The position numbers were made by a program, and so were the translations under genes. From an uncultured Austwickia sp. (GTDB taxonomy: Bacteria > Actinomycetota > Actinomycetes > Actinomycetales > Dermatophilaceae), in NCBI GenBank assembly GCA_934678955.1, contig CAKUSI010000096.1:1-11673 (forward strand): a DNA stretch of 11,673 bases, in the 5' to 3' direction. This document shows, one piece after another, positions 1 to 7,700 of the stretch. The notes under the pieces were generated by a model that saw nothing but the letters and a program-made list of their open reading frames with translations, was not told where the DNA came from and searched no databases. Position 1 is the first letter of the stretch. Each line of letters starts with the position of its first letter.

Positions 1-26
1 GATCATCCCAAGCCAGCGGGCACTTT

Positions 27-1184
27 TCACGCTCCCAACCCCGTGTCACCAAACTCCGCGTGAAACGCCGAGGCTAGAGCGCGAAGATTCCGGTAGACCT
101 GAAACAGCCTCTCGTCATGGCTGGGCAGGGCCTCGTAGATCGTCTGGTAGGTGAGGGCGTAGTCGCTTAGTTGTCTGAGGATCGTCTCCGTATCGGGTCC
201 GTTGGCCAGGTAATCGCGAGCTTCCCTGTACAGGTGTCCGACGTTGGCTTCGTAGCCGGTAACCGCGGTCAGCCAGACCGAGAGCAGGACATCGCGCCGA
301 CCTCGCTGGGCGTGGCCACGGCCAACCGCTTGCTTCCACCAGTCGTCATCGAACTGGGCCCAATAGGTGTCGTACAGCTTCTCGACGTCATCTTCAGCCA
401 GTTCTCCCCGGAGGAACAACAGGTTCTTCACCAAGTCGATGGCGGAGAGCGGCGTCTGGCGCCCGTTCAGTACCTCGAAGATCACCTGAGCGTCGTCGTT
501 GTCGTCCAAGTCGATGACCACCACCTTGAACAGACTCGCCAAGGCGTCGGCGAGCGCGACCAGCCGCACCGGGTCGATTCCCCCGTCCTCGGTGGCGTAC
601 TCGCGTGCAGCGTCTGCGAAGTACCCCCGGGCCTCCAGATAGCGGTGGGGGGCCGCTTGGTCGTAGTCAGGCAGCGCGTCACCCATGGCCACGGGCCACA
701 GTTCGCGGTCCCGACGACGGGGCCACAGCTTGAAGACCTCCTCCGGGGACTCCACCACATCATCGGGGTTGAACAGCATTCGACGAACCGTCTTGGTGCG
801 CTCGGAAGAAGTCTCGGCCAGGACGTCAGCCAGCCCGCGGATGAGCAACTGAACCGTGGTGAGGCGCTGCTGGCCGTCGATCACCGAGCGCAACGCCACG
901 CCCCCCGTCGCGAAGGGCAAGCCTGCACACACGATGGCACCCAAGAAGTGCGGAGAGACCGCCTGCTCCTTGGCCTTGAGCTTGCTGCCTTCGTCACCGC
1001 CCAGCCGAACCTCCAGCAACCGATCCGCAGTCGACGCTAGGTCCTCGAACAAGAGCCTCCACTGCCCATCCAGCGTCCACTCGTAGTCCCGTTGAAACGT
1101 CGGAATCACATATCGGCGCTCGGGCTTGAGGATGTCCTGCAGAGGGTAGGTCTTTGCGTCCACGTGACTCCCGAGTGTGTTCAC
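27..1184 (-). CDS. DUF262-family (GmrS/DndB-like) defence protein without DUF1524 domain
   Basis: A 385-residue protein of the DUF262 family. In GmrSD-type type IV restriction enzymes this ParB-like fold binds and hydrolyses nucleotides and controls a C-terminal DUF1524 His-Me nuclease. Visible family signatures are IPTFQRDYEW (residues 27-36), DGQQRLTT (103-110) and the block FEVLNGRQTPLSAIDLVKN (236-254). Two-domain GmrSD fusions are usually about 550-700 residues. This one stops at residue 385, and no DUF1524-like His/Asn motif is seen, so it is either a stand-alone DUF262 protein or a truncated one. The TGA stop lies only 26 nt from the window edge, so a split or frameshifted remainder cannot be excluded. 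The start is a GTG at 1184-1182, the first start after an in-frame TGA about seven codons upstream. A second GTG at codon 8 (1163-1161), preceded by GGGAG, is an alternative. It is transcribed away from the DISARM operon. No signal peptide or membrane segment is seen. The family is certain; its role here is inferred. Confidence 0.88.
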   Translation of the reverse strand: MNTLGSHVDAKTYPLQDILKPERRYVIPTFQRDYEWTLDGQWRLLFEDLASTADRLLEVRLGGDEGSKLKAKEQAVSPHFLGAIVCAGLPFATGGVALRSVIDGQQRLTTVQLLIRGLADVLAETSSERTKTVRRMLFNPDDVVESPEEVFKLWPRRRDRELWPVAMGDALPDYDQAAPHRYLEARGYFADAAREYATEDGGIDPVRLVALADALASLFKVVVIDLDDNDDAQVIFEVLNGRQTPLSAIDLVKNLLFLRGELAEDDVEKLYDTYWAQFDDDWWKQAVGRGHAQRGRRDVLLSVWLTAVTGYEANVGHLYREARDYLANGPDTETILRQLSDYALTYQTIYEALPSHDERLFQVYRNLRALASAFHAEFGDTGLGA

Positions 1185-1237
1185 GGCTCCGAGGCCGCTC
1201 GTTCAGCACTCTAGCCACCGCCTCGGACAACTCCGCC

Positions 1238-1261
1238 ACCAGCAGGGGGCACCACGCTGGT
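1238..1261. repeat. Inverted repeat ACCAGC-N12-GCTGGT
   Basis: Two perfect 6-bp arms, ACCAGC (1238-1243) and GCTGGT (1256-1261), are separated by 12 nt. The element lies about 55-75 bp upstream of the DUF262 start codon. It could be an operator half-site pair or a chance match; a six-base inverted repeat at this spacing is not rare in GC-rich DNA. Confidence 0.25.
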
Positions 1262-1475
1262 CAACTGCCCCGAGCTCGAGGCTTGCTTCTTGACCGACGG
1301 GGGCCACCAGCTCCGTGCCGGCAATCCCGACCGTTCCTCGGCGGCGCGGGGACGTTTCGCGGTCACCGCTGGCCCTCACCCGCTGTTACCCAGATATGGT
1401 GCAGGCAACTGTGATTGACGACGAGGATCCATCGAGACAATGCCGTCCTGTACGCCCGCCCCACACCCACAACGC

Positions 1476-1496
1476 TTGACAGGCCGTGCTACGGCC
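1476..1496 (+). promoter_or_regulatory. Possible drmD promoter element with overlapping palindrome
   Basis: TTGACA (1476-1481) is a perfect -35 consensus on the coding strand of the DISARM operon. It is followed at once by the perfect inverted repeat GGCCGT-GCT-ACGGCC (1482-1496), 34 nt before the drmD GTG. At 17-nt spacing the -10 position (1499-1504) reads TTTGCG, a poor hexamer. The promoter would therefore be weak or activator-dependent, or the TTGACA is fortuitous. The palindrome would lie in the promoter spacer, a usual place for a repressor operator. It could also form a short hairpin followed by CCCCTTT, but the T run is too short for a convincing terminator. Confidence 0.35.
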
Positions 1497-1514
1497 CCTT
1501 TGCGGACTCTGATC

Positions 1515-1520
1515 GGAGAA
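1515..1520 (+). promoter_or_regulatory. Ribosome binding site of drmD
   Basis: GGAGAA ends 9 nt before the GTG at 1530. An in-frame TAG at 1521-1523 excludes any start further upstream, so this site and the GTG fix the 5' end of drmD unless translation begins internally. Confidence 0.6.
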
Positions 1521-1529
1521 TAGAGAGAA

Positions 1530-4500
1530 GTGTCATCCCTCTCCTTGGCCAGCCCAGCCCATCCCGAGGTTCCGCAGCCCGGACGCGTGGTTGAGGTGCG
1601 CGGCGCGACATGGGCGGTCACCGACGTCGTCGAACAGGGGATCACCCGGTCGCCGGCGGACGAGACGATCGCTGGGTTGCAGCATGTGGTCACCCTCCAA
1701 GCGTTGGGTGAGGACAACCTCGGCGACGAGTTGCGCGTGATCTGGGAACTCGAGGTCGGCAATACCCTTGCGCCGGACCAGGGCCTGCCCGAGCGGATCA
1801 ACGCCGACGCCTTCGACGACGCGAACACGCTCGGAGCGTTCGTGGACGCCGTTCGGTGGGGCGCTGTCACGTCGGCCGACGACCGCGCCTATCAGGCACC
1901 CTTCCGGTCTGGGGCGAACGTGGAGGCGTATCAGCTCGAACCGCTTCGCCGCGCCCTGCAGGCCCCCCGCACCAACCTGCTCCTGGCCGACGACGTGGGT
2001 TTAGGCAAGACGATCGAGGCAGGCTTGGTCATCCAGGAGCTGCTGCTGCGTCACCGGGCCCGCACGGTGGTCGTGCTGTGCCCGCCCAGCCTGTCGTTGA
2101 AGTGGCAGGACGAGATGCGCGACAAGTTCGGCCTGGACTTCGTGGTCGTCAACAGCGAGCGGATGGCGGAGCTGCGCCGCAGCCACGGCCTGAACGCGAA
2201 CCCGTTCCGCCTCTTCCCGCGCGTGATCGTGTCGATGGCGTGGCTGCGAACGGCACGGGCGCAGCGTCTCCTGCGCGAGATCTACGCCGAGGTGGGCGAC
2301 ACGCGCTCGGCACGTCGCTATGCGTTCGACGCGCTGGTGGTTGACGAGGCCCACCATGTCGCGCCGGCGTCCCCCACCACGACCGGACGCGGTGGCCGCG
2401 CCTACGCGGTGGACAGCCAGCGCACGATCTACACCCGCGAGTTGGCCGAGCGCTGCGAGCACCGGCTCTTCCTGTCCGCCACGCCCCACAACGGGCACAG
2501 CGAGTCGTTCACCGCCTTGCTGGAGATGATCGACAACCGGCGGTTCTCCCGAGGTGCGGACCTGGACGAGAACGCCCTGCGTGACGTCACGGTTCGACGA
2601 CTCAAAGCCGAGATCACGTCGAAGAACTTCAAGACCCGCAGCATCGAGCGGATCCCGTTCACCCCGACCAACTCCGAGCGGGAGCAGTTCGAGAAGCTCA
2701 CCGACATCCTGCGGAGGAGCAAGAAGCTGAACGGCCGCGAGCAGGGCGGCGACCTGGTCGGCATGCTGTTGAAGAAGCGTTTCCTGTCCTCGCCGGTCGC
2801 GTTCGGACGCACGCTCGCCGCGTATACCCAGTCGCTGGCTGATCCCGGACGTGCGCTGGCGGCGTCGCTCTTCGATGACGACGACGAGGTGCTCCGCGAG
2901 GTGCTGGGCAGCGAGGCCAGCGACGAGGAAGAGGGCCTGCAGCACCACCCCGAGTTCGTCGCCCTGCAGCAGCGGAAGGCGGCCAATCCGCTGGCCGCTG
3001 CCACGACGGCCGACCTGACGAATCTGATCGAGTGGGGCCTGGGCTACGAATCGCGTCCCGACTCGCGGTTGGACGCTCTGGTGCGGTTCCTCGACGGCAT
3101 CTGCCGGCCCGGACGCCAGTGGTCCAACGAGCGGGTGGTGGTTTTCACCGAGTACGCCGACACACTGGCCTGGATCGTGGAGGTGCTCACCTCCAAGGGC
3201 TATGGCGACCGGTTGGAGGTCATCCAGGGCTCGACCGACCCCGAGGAGCGCGAACTGATCCGGCAGCGGTTCACCGCCAACCCGGCCGACGAGCCCGTCC
3301 GCGTTCTGGTCGCCACCGACTCCGCCGGTGAGGGCATAGACCTGCAGACACACTGCCACCGGCTGGTGAACTTCGACATCCCGTTCAACCCGTCCCGCCT
3401 CGAACAGCGCATCGGCCGCATCGATCGCTACGGCCAGACCCAGACCCCCAAGATCTTCCACTTCGTCCCCGAGAAGACCTCCACCACGTTCGGCGCCGAC
3501 ATGGACTTCATGGCCCGGATCGCCCGCAAGGTGGGCCAGGTCGCCGCCGACCTCGGGTCGGTGAACCAGGTGATCGATCTCGACATCCAGCAGCACTTCT
3601 CGCCCAACAAGTCCCGAAGCACGACGGTCGACGACCGAGCAGCCACCATCATCAACAAGACCTTGGCCGGCGGTCTCGAACTCAACCGGCAACTCGACGA
3701 ACTGTCCCGGTCGTTCCAGGCGAAGAAGGAAGACCTGCACCTGACACCCGCCGCCACCGAACGGGTCGTGTCCACCGCGCTGGCGATGTCTCGGCAGCCG
3801 GCCTTGAAGCCGGTCGGGGACGACCGCACCGACGCCCGCGTGTTCGAGGTGCCCAAGCTGAGCTCCCGCTGGCAGAAGTCCTTGGAGGGTCTGGCGACCA
3901 AGCTCGACCCAGGACGCCAGCGTCCGATCACCTTCGACCCCGACGCTCTCATCGACCCCGAGGACGGCGCCACCCGCACCGACCTGGTCGCCATCCACCT
4001 CGGGCACCCACTGCTGCAGCGCTCGGCGCGGCTACTCCGCAACGGCCTGATGACGGCGGGTTCGGACGTGAACCGGGTGACCGCCGTCGTCATGGAGGAT
4101 CTGGACGCCTCGTGCGTCTCCGCGGTCTCCCGGCTGGTGTTGGTCGGACGCGGCGGGCTGCGGCTGCACGAGGAGGTCTTCGTGACCGGGCTGCGGATGA
4201 AGGCCCAGGACCTGGCCGAGGAGAAGGTCCTCGACCTGCTCGACCGGGCCCTCGACCCCGGCCAGCACACCCCCGCCAACGATGCCGTCCGCGCGCAGTT
4301 GGCTGCCGTGTGGAACGGTGAGGCGTTCACCACCCCCGGCGGCCCGCGGGGACGCCTCCACGAGCGGCTCACCGCTGCGATGCAGCGCCGCGCCGACACC
4401 CGACAGAAGCGGGTCGAGGACCTGCTGGCCGTCCGCCGCGACACCGACCTGAAGCGGGCAACGGAGATCTTCGCCGCTTTCCGGCGCAACCTCACCGACT

Positions 4501-4751
4501 CGATCGCCCGCCTCCACCGAGAAGACGAGCAACAACTCGACATGCTCCCGCTGGCCGACGACCAGCGTGCCCAACGCGCCCGCGATCTTCGGGCCATGGA
4601 GGCCCGGCTCGACTCCCTGGGCGAGGAGGAACGACGCGAACTCGAGGCGATTCGGGAGCGCTACACCGACGTAAAGCCCTATGTGTCCGCCGCGGCGCTC
4701 GTGTTCGCGCTGACCCCCGCTGACGCCCGCGCCTGGGAGGACGTGCGATGA
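1530..4751 (+). CDS. drmD: DrmD, SNF2/RapA-like helicase of class 1 DISARM
   Basis: A 1073-residue superfamily 2 ATPase of the SNF2/RapA type, the first gene of class 1 DISARM operons. The first RecA lobe has Walker A DDVGLGKT (154-161), a DEAH box (272-275) and SATPH (316-320). The second lobe has VFTEYADT (538-545), VLVATDSAGEGIDLQ (592-606) and the arginine-finger motif QRIGRIDRYGQ (626-636). All motor motifs look intact, so it should be an active DNA translocase or remodeller. An acidic stretch rich in D/E (about 448-468) lies between the lobes. Residues 950-1050 are highly charged and helical, probably coiled coil. The start is a GTG, the first one possible after an in-frame TAG three codons earlier. 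The 3' end overlaps drmMI by 4 nt (ATGA). RapA/HepA-like helicases of other defence systems share the same motor; the neighbouring genes decide the name DrmD. Its mechanistic role in DISARM is poorly defined. No membrane segments are seen, so it should be cytoplasmic. Confidence 0.9.
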   Translation: MSSLSLASPAHPEVPQPGRVVEVRGATWAVTDVVEQGITRSPADETIAGLQHVVTLQALGEDNLGDELRVIWELEVGNTLAPDQGLPERINADAFDDANTLGAFVDAVRWGAVTSADDRAYQAPFRSGANVEAYQLEPLRRALQAPRTNLLLADDVGLGKTIEAGLVIQELLLRHRARTVVVLCPPSLSLKWQDEMRDKFGLDFVVVNSERMAELRRSHGLNANPFRLFPRVIVSMAWLRTARAQRLLREIYAEVGDTRSARRYAFDALVVDEAHHVAPASPTTTGRGGRAYAVDSQRTIYTRELAERCEHRLFLSATPHNGHSESFTALLEMIDNRRFSRGADLDENALRDVTVRRLKAEITSKNFKTRSIERIPFTPTNSEREQFEKLTDILRRSKKLNGREQGGDLVGMLLKKRFLSSPVAFGRTLAAYTQSLADPGRALAASLFDDDDEVLREVLGSEASDEEEGLQHHPEFVALQQRKAANPLAAATTADLTNLIEWGLGYESRPDSRLDALVRFLDGICRPGRQWSNERVVVFTEYADTLAWIVEVLTSKGYGDRLEVIQGSTDPEERELIRQRFTANPADEPVRVLVATDSAGEGIDLQTHCHRLVNFDIPFNPSRLEQRIGRIDRYGQTQTPKIFHFVPEKTSTTFGADMDFMARIARKVGQVAADLGSVNQVIDLDIQQHFSPNKSRSTTVDDRAATIINKTLAGGLELNRQLDELSRSFQAKKEDLHLTPAATERVVSTALAMSRQPALKPVGDDRTDARVFEVPKLSSRWQKSLEGLATKLDPGRQRPITFDPDALIDPEDGATRTDLVAIHLGHPLLQRSARLLRNGLMTAGSDVNRVTAVVMEDLDASCVSAVSRLVLVGRGGLRLHEEVFVTGLRMKAQDLAEEKVLDLLDRALDPGQHTPANDAVRAQLAAVWNGEAFTTPGGPRGRLHERLTAAMQRRADTRQKRVEDLLAVRRDTDLKRATEIFAAFRRNLTDSIARLHREDEQQLDMLPLADDQRAQRARDLRAMEARLDSLGEEERRELEAIRERYTDVKPYVSAAALVFALTPADARAWEDVR
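4735..4740 (+). promoter_or_regulatory. Ribosome binding site of drmMI inside the drmD end
   Basis: GGGAGG ends 7 nt before the ATG at 4748, within the last codons of drmD. With the ATGA stop/start overlap this points to coupled translation of drmD and drmMI. Confidence 0.8.
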
Positions 4752-7700
4752 GCCGCAAGCCCTACGTCCGCCGCAGCCAGCCGACCACCGCCGAGCTGCA
4801 CCGCCGCTGGCTGCAACTGGTCGACACCGACGGGCCGTTCCTGTCGATCCCCGTCCTCAAGCGCGTGTACCCCCAGGGCATCAGCATCCTCGCCACCGAC
4901 ATCCTCAGCGACCTCAAGGCCGCCAAGGACCCGTTTGAGAAGGCTTGGGACGCCTGGTCCACCGGCGATGCTTCCCTCGACGAGTTCCGGTCGGCCCGCG
5001 ACGCCTGGGTCGACGTCGTGTTCCGGCGGGTGTTCGGCTGGGGCCCGTTCCTCACCACCGACGCCGCACCCACCACGATCGTCTCGCCCAACCACAAGGT
5101 CACCCTCACCAGTACCGGCGCATTCCACCGCAACGGCGAAACGTTCGCCCTCACCTGGGTGATCGACCCGATCCGCAGCCTCCGTGATCTCGCCGACGAC
5201 GGGTGGGCCACCGACGCGATCGACCGGATGGAGCTCATGCTCCGTCAAGCGGGTGTCTCGATCGGGGTCGTCACCGACGGCCGCTGGTGGGGACTGGTCA
5301 GCGCCCTGCCGAAGACAGCGGTCGCTTCCGGCATCGTCGACAGCCAGACGTGGATCGAGGAGCCGGCCACCCGCGATGCCCTCGCCGCCTTGCTCTCCCC
5401 GCTCCGGCTGGCCGGCGGCAACGCCGACGACCGACTGCCCGCACTGTTCGCGGCGTCCGTCACCGCCGCCGAGGACATCACCGAGGCCTTGGGCAGCCAG
5501 GTGCGCCAAGCGGTCGAGTTGCTGGTGCAGTCCTTCTCAGAGACCGCCGAGGAGACCCGACGCCGCGGCGAACCGGACCCACTGCCCGACGACGGCGATG
5601 CGATCTACGCCGCCGCCGTCACCATCATGATGCGGGTGGTGTTCCTGCTGTTCGCCGAGGAACGCGACCTGCTCCCCCAGGGCGATCTGTTCGACTCCGG
5701 CTACGGGCTCACCGGCCAACTCGATGCGCTGCGCCAGCGCGCCGAGGACGAGACCCCCGAAGCTCTCGACGCCACCTCCGGCGTCTGGCATCGGCTGCTG
5801 GCAACGTCGCGGGCGCTGTTCCACGGCGCCTCCTTCGAAGACCTGCGGCTGCCCTCCTACGGCGGCTCCCTGTTCGACCCGAACCGCTTCCCGTTCCTGT
5901 CCGCCCTCACCGAACGTCGCACCCTCGCGCTACCGGTCAACGACCGGGTCATGATGCACGTCCTGGACGCCGTGCAGATGGCCGACGTCAAGGGCGAGGG
6001 ACGGCGCCCCATCTCGTTCCGCGACATCGACGTCGAACAGATCGGCTACATCTACGAGGGCCTGCTCGGCTACACGTGCCGCTTCGCTGAGGAGACCGTT
6101 GTCGGGCTGATCGGCAAGGCCGGCGCTGAGCCGGAGATCCCCCTGCGGGTGCTGGGCGACCTGGCCGAGGAGCACTACACCGACAAGGCGCTCGCCCAAG
6201 CCATCCTGGCCTGGGTGAAGGCCGACCAGCCCGCCGCCGAGGGACGGACGGCCTCCGTGATGACCAAGGCGCTCGCGGCCGGCGACGCCCTCGAGGACGC
6301 CGACCTCGCGATCCGAGCAGTCACCCACGACCCCGACCTGGCCGCCGAACTCAAGAGCTGGATCGGGATCATCCGCCGCGACCTGCGCGACCGGCCCACC
6401 GTGATCAAGGAGGGCGGGCTGCTGGTCGTCGAGACCCCCTCCCGACGCAACGCCGGCGCGCACTACACCCCCCGCGCACTCGCCGAAGAGATCGTGCTCC
6501 ACGCCCTCGAACCACTCGTTTATGCGCCGGGCCCCTACCAGACCCCCGACCGGGACGCCTGGCGGCTGAAGTCGCCTGAGGAGATCCTCGACCTGAAAGT
6601 GGCCGACATCGCCTGCGGCTCCGGTGCTTTCCTCGTCGCCGCCGCCCGCTACCTCGGCGCCCGCCTCGTCGAGGCCTGGACCGAAGCCGGCACGGCCCTG
6701 GGCAGCCCGCACGGCCTCGAGACGGAGGCCATCCGCGAGGTTGTCGCGCGCTGCCTCTACGGCGCCGACATCAACCCCATGGCCATCGAGATGGCCAAGC
6801 TGTCGCTCTGGCTGGTGTCACTCGACCCCAAGCTGCCCTTCAGCTTCGTCGACGACAAGCTACTCGTCGGCAACTCCCTGCTCGGCGTCACCGACCTCGC
6901 CCAGCTCGAAGCCCTCCACATCGACCCCAGCCGGGTGCCCCAGAAGCAGGCTCTGTTCGACGTCACCAGCGCCGGCTACGCCAGCACCGTGGACGTGCGC
7001 GGCACCATCGCCAAGGCGATCCGCCTGCGCGAGGCCCTCGCCAGCGAGGTCGACGACAACGATCCCCAACGCTCCGCCAAGGCCAAGCAGGGACAGCTCC
7101 GCCGCCTCCACGAGACCACCGCCCAACTTCGCGACAGTGCCGACGGCATCATCGCCGCCGGGCTCCGCCTCGGCGGCAAACCGGGCAGGGCCCTCGATGA
7201 GGCCTACGCCAACCTCCGCGTCGCCGTCAACGACGCCTACGCCAGCCACGGGACCGCCAACCGCGGCTTCCTCGACACCGTCCTCGCTGAGGGGCTCGCC
7301 CCCACCGTTGACACCGACTACGAGCGTTGGCAGCCGCTCCACTGGGCCATCGAACTGCCCGACGTGTTCGAACGAGGAGGCTTCGACGGGATCATCGGAA
7401 ACCCGCCCTTCCTTGGTGGACAGAAGATCACCGGCGCGATGGGCACGGAGGTCCGCGACTGGTTCGTTCACGTGCTCGCTCGGGGTTCCCGCGGCAGCGC
7501 GGACCTGGTCGCCTACTTCTTCCTGCGCGCCTCCGGTCTGCTCGATCGCTGCGGCACCCTCGGCCTCATCGCCACCAACACCGTTGCCCAAGGCGACACT
7601 CGCGAGGTTGGGCTCGACCGCATAGTCGCAGAGGGCTTCACTCTCACCCGCAGCATCCAAAGCCGCTCTTGGCCCGCCGCAAGCGCCAACCTCGAATACG

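Larger units (their letters stand above)
1185..1529. other. Divergent intergenic region, no credible gene
   Basis: This 345-bp stretch separates the 5' ends of the DUF262 gene and drmD, so it should carry promoters for both directions. Reading frames across it are short, lack a Shine-Dalgarno site, resemble no family, or run into the flanking genes on the wrong strand. Seen in it: a TAGAGT hexamer on the minus strand (1213-1208), a weak -10 candidate for the DUF262 gene without a convincing -35; the 9-bp direct repeat GCCACCAGC at 1235-1243 and 1303-1311; the 8-bp palindromes CGAGCTCG (1271-1278) and TGCCGGCA (1316-1323); a TTGACG at 1415-1420; and the TTGACA/inverted-repeat element listed separately. 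No tRNA, riboswitch or attachment site is recognised. Confidence 0.6.

Noticed and set aside
1..69. Frameshift joining the DUF262 gene to a DUF1524 frame at the left edge
   Set aside because: The shifted frame is open to the edge, but the few residues available show no DUF1524 or DUF262 resemblance. The window is too short to decide.
171..1040. 289-codon plus-strand frame opposite the DUF262 gene
   Set aside because: The minus strand carries all DUF262 signatures. The plus-strand product resembles nothing, and its start has no convincing Shine-Dalgarno site.
1482..1504. Hairpin plus CCCCTTT as a rho-independent terminator
   Set aside because: No plus-strand gene lies upstream to terminate, the stem is only 6 bp and the T run is 3 bases.
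1376..1870. Minus-strand 164-codon frame covering the intergenic region and the drmD start
   Set aside because: It overlaps the conserved drmD N-terminus, has no family resemblance, and is S/R/T-rich as shadow frames are.
2001..4007. Long (668-codon) open frame on the minus strand inside drmD
   Set aside because: It lies antisense to intact helicase motifs, has low-complexity G/V/Q/R-rich sequence and no recognisable domain. Such shadows are expected opposite GC-rich codons.
6624..7625. 333-codon S/P/A/T-rich frame inside drmMI
   Set aside because: It is an out-of-frame reading of the methylase core, and its extreme composition is an artefact of high GC.
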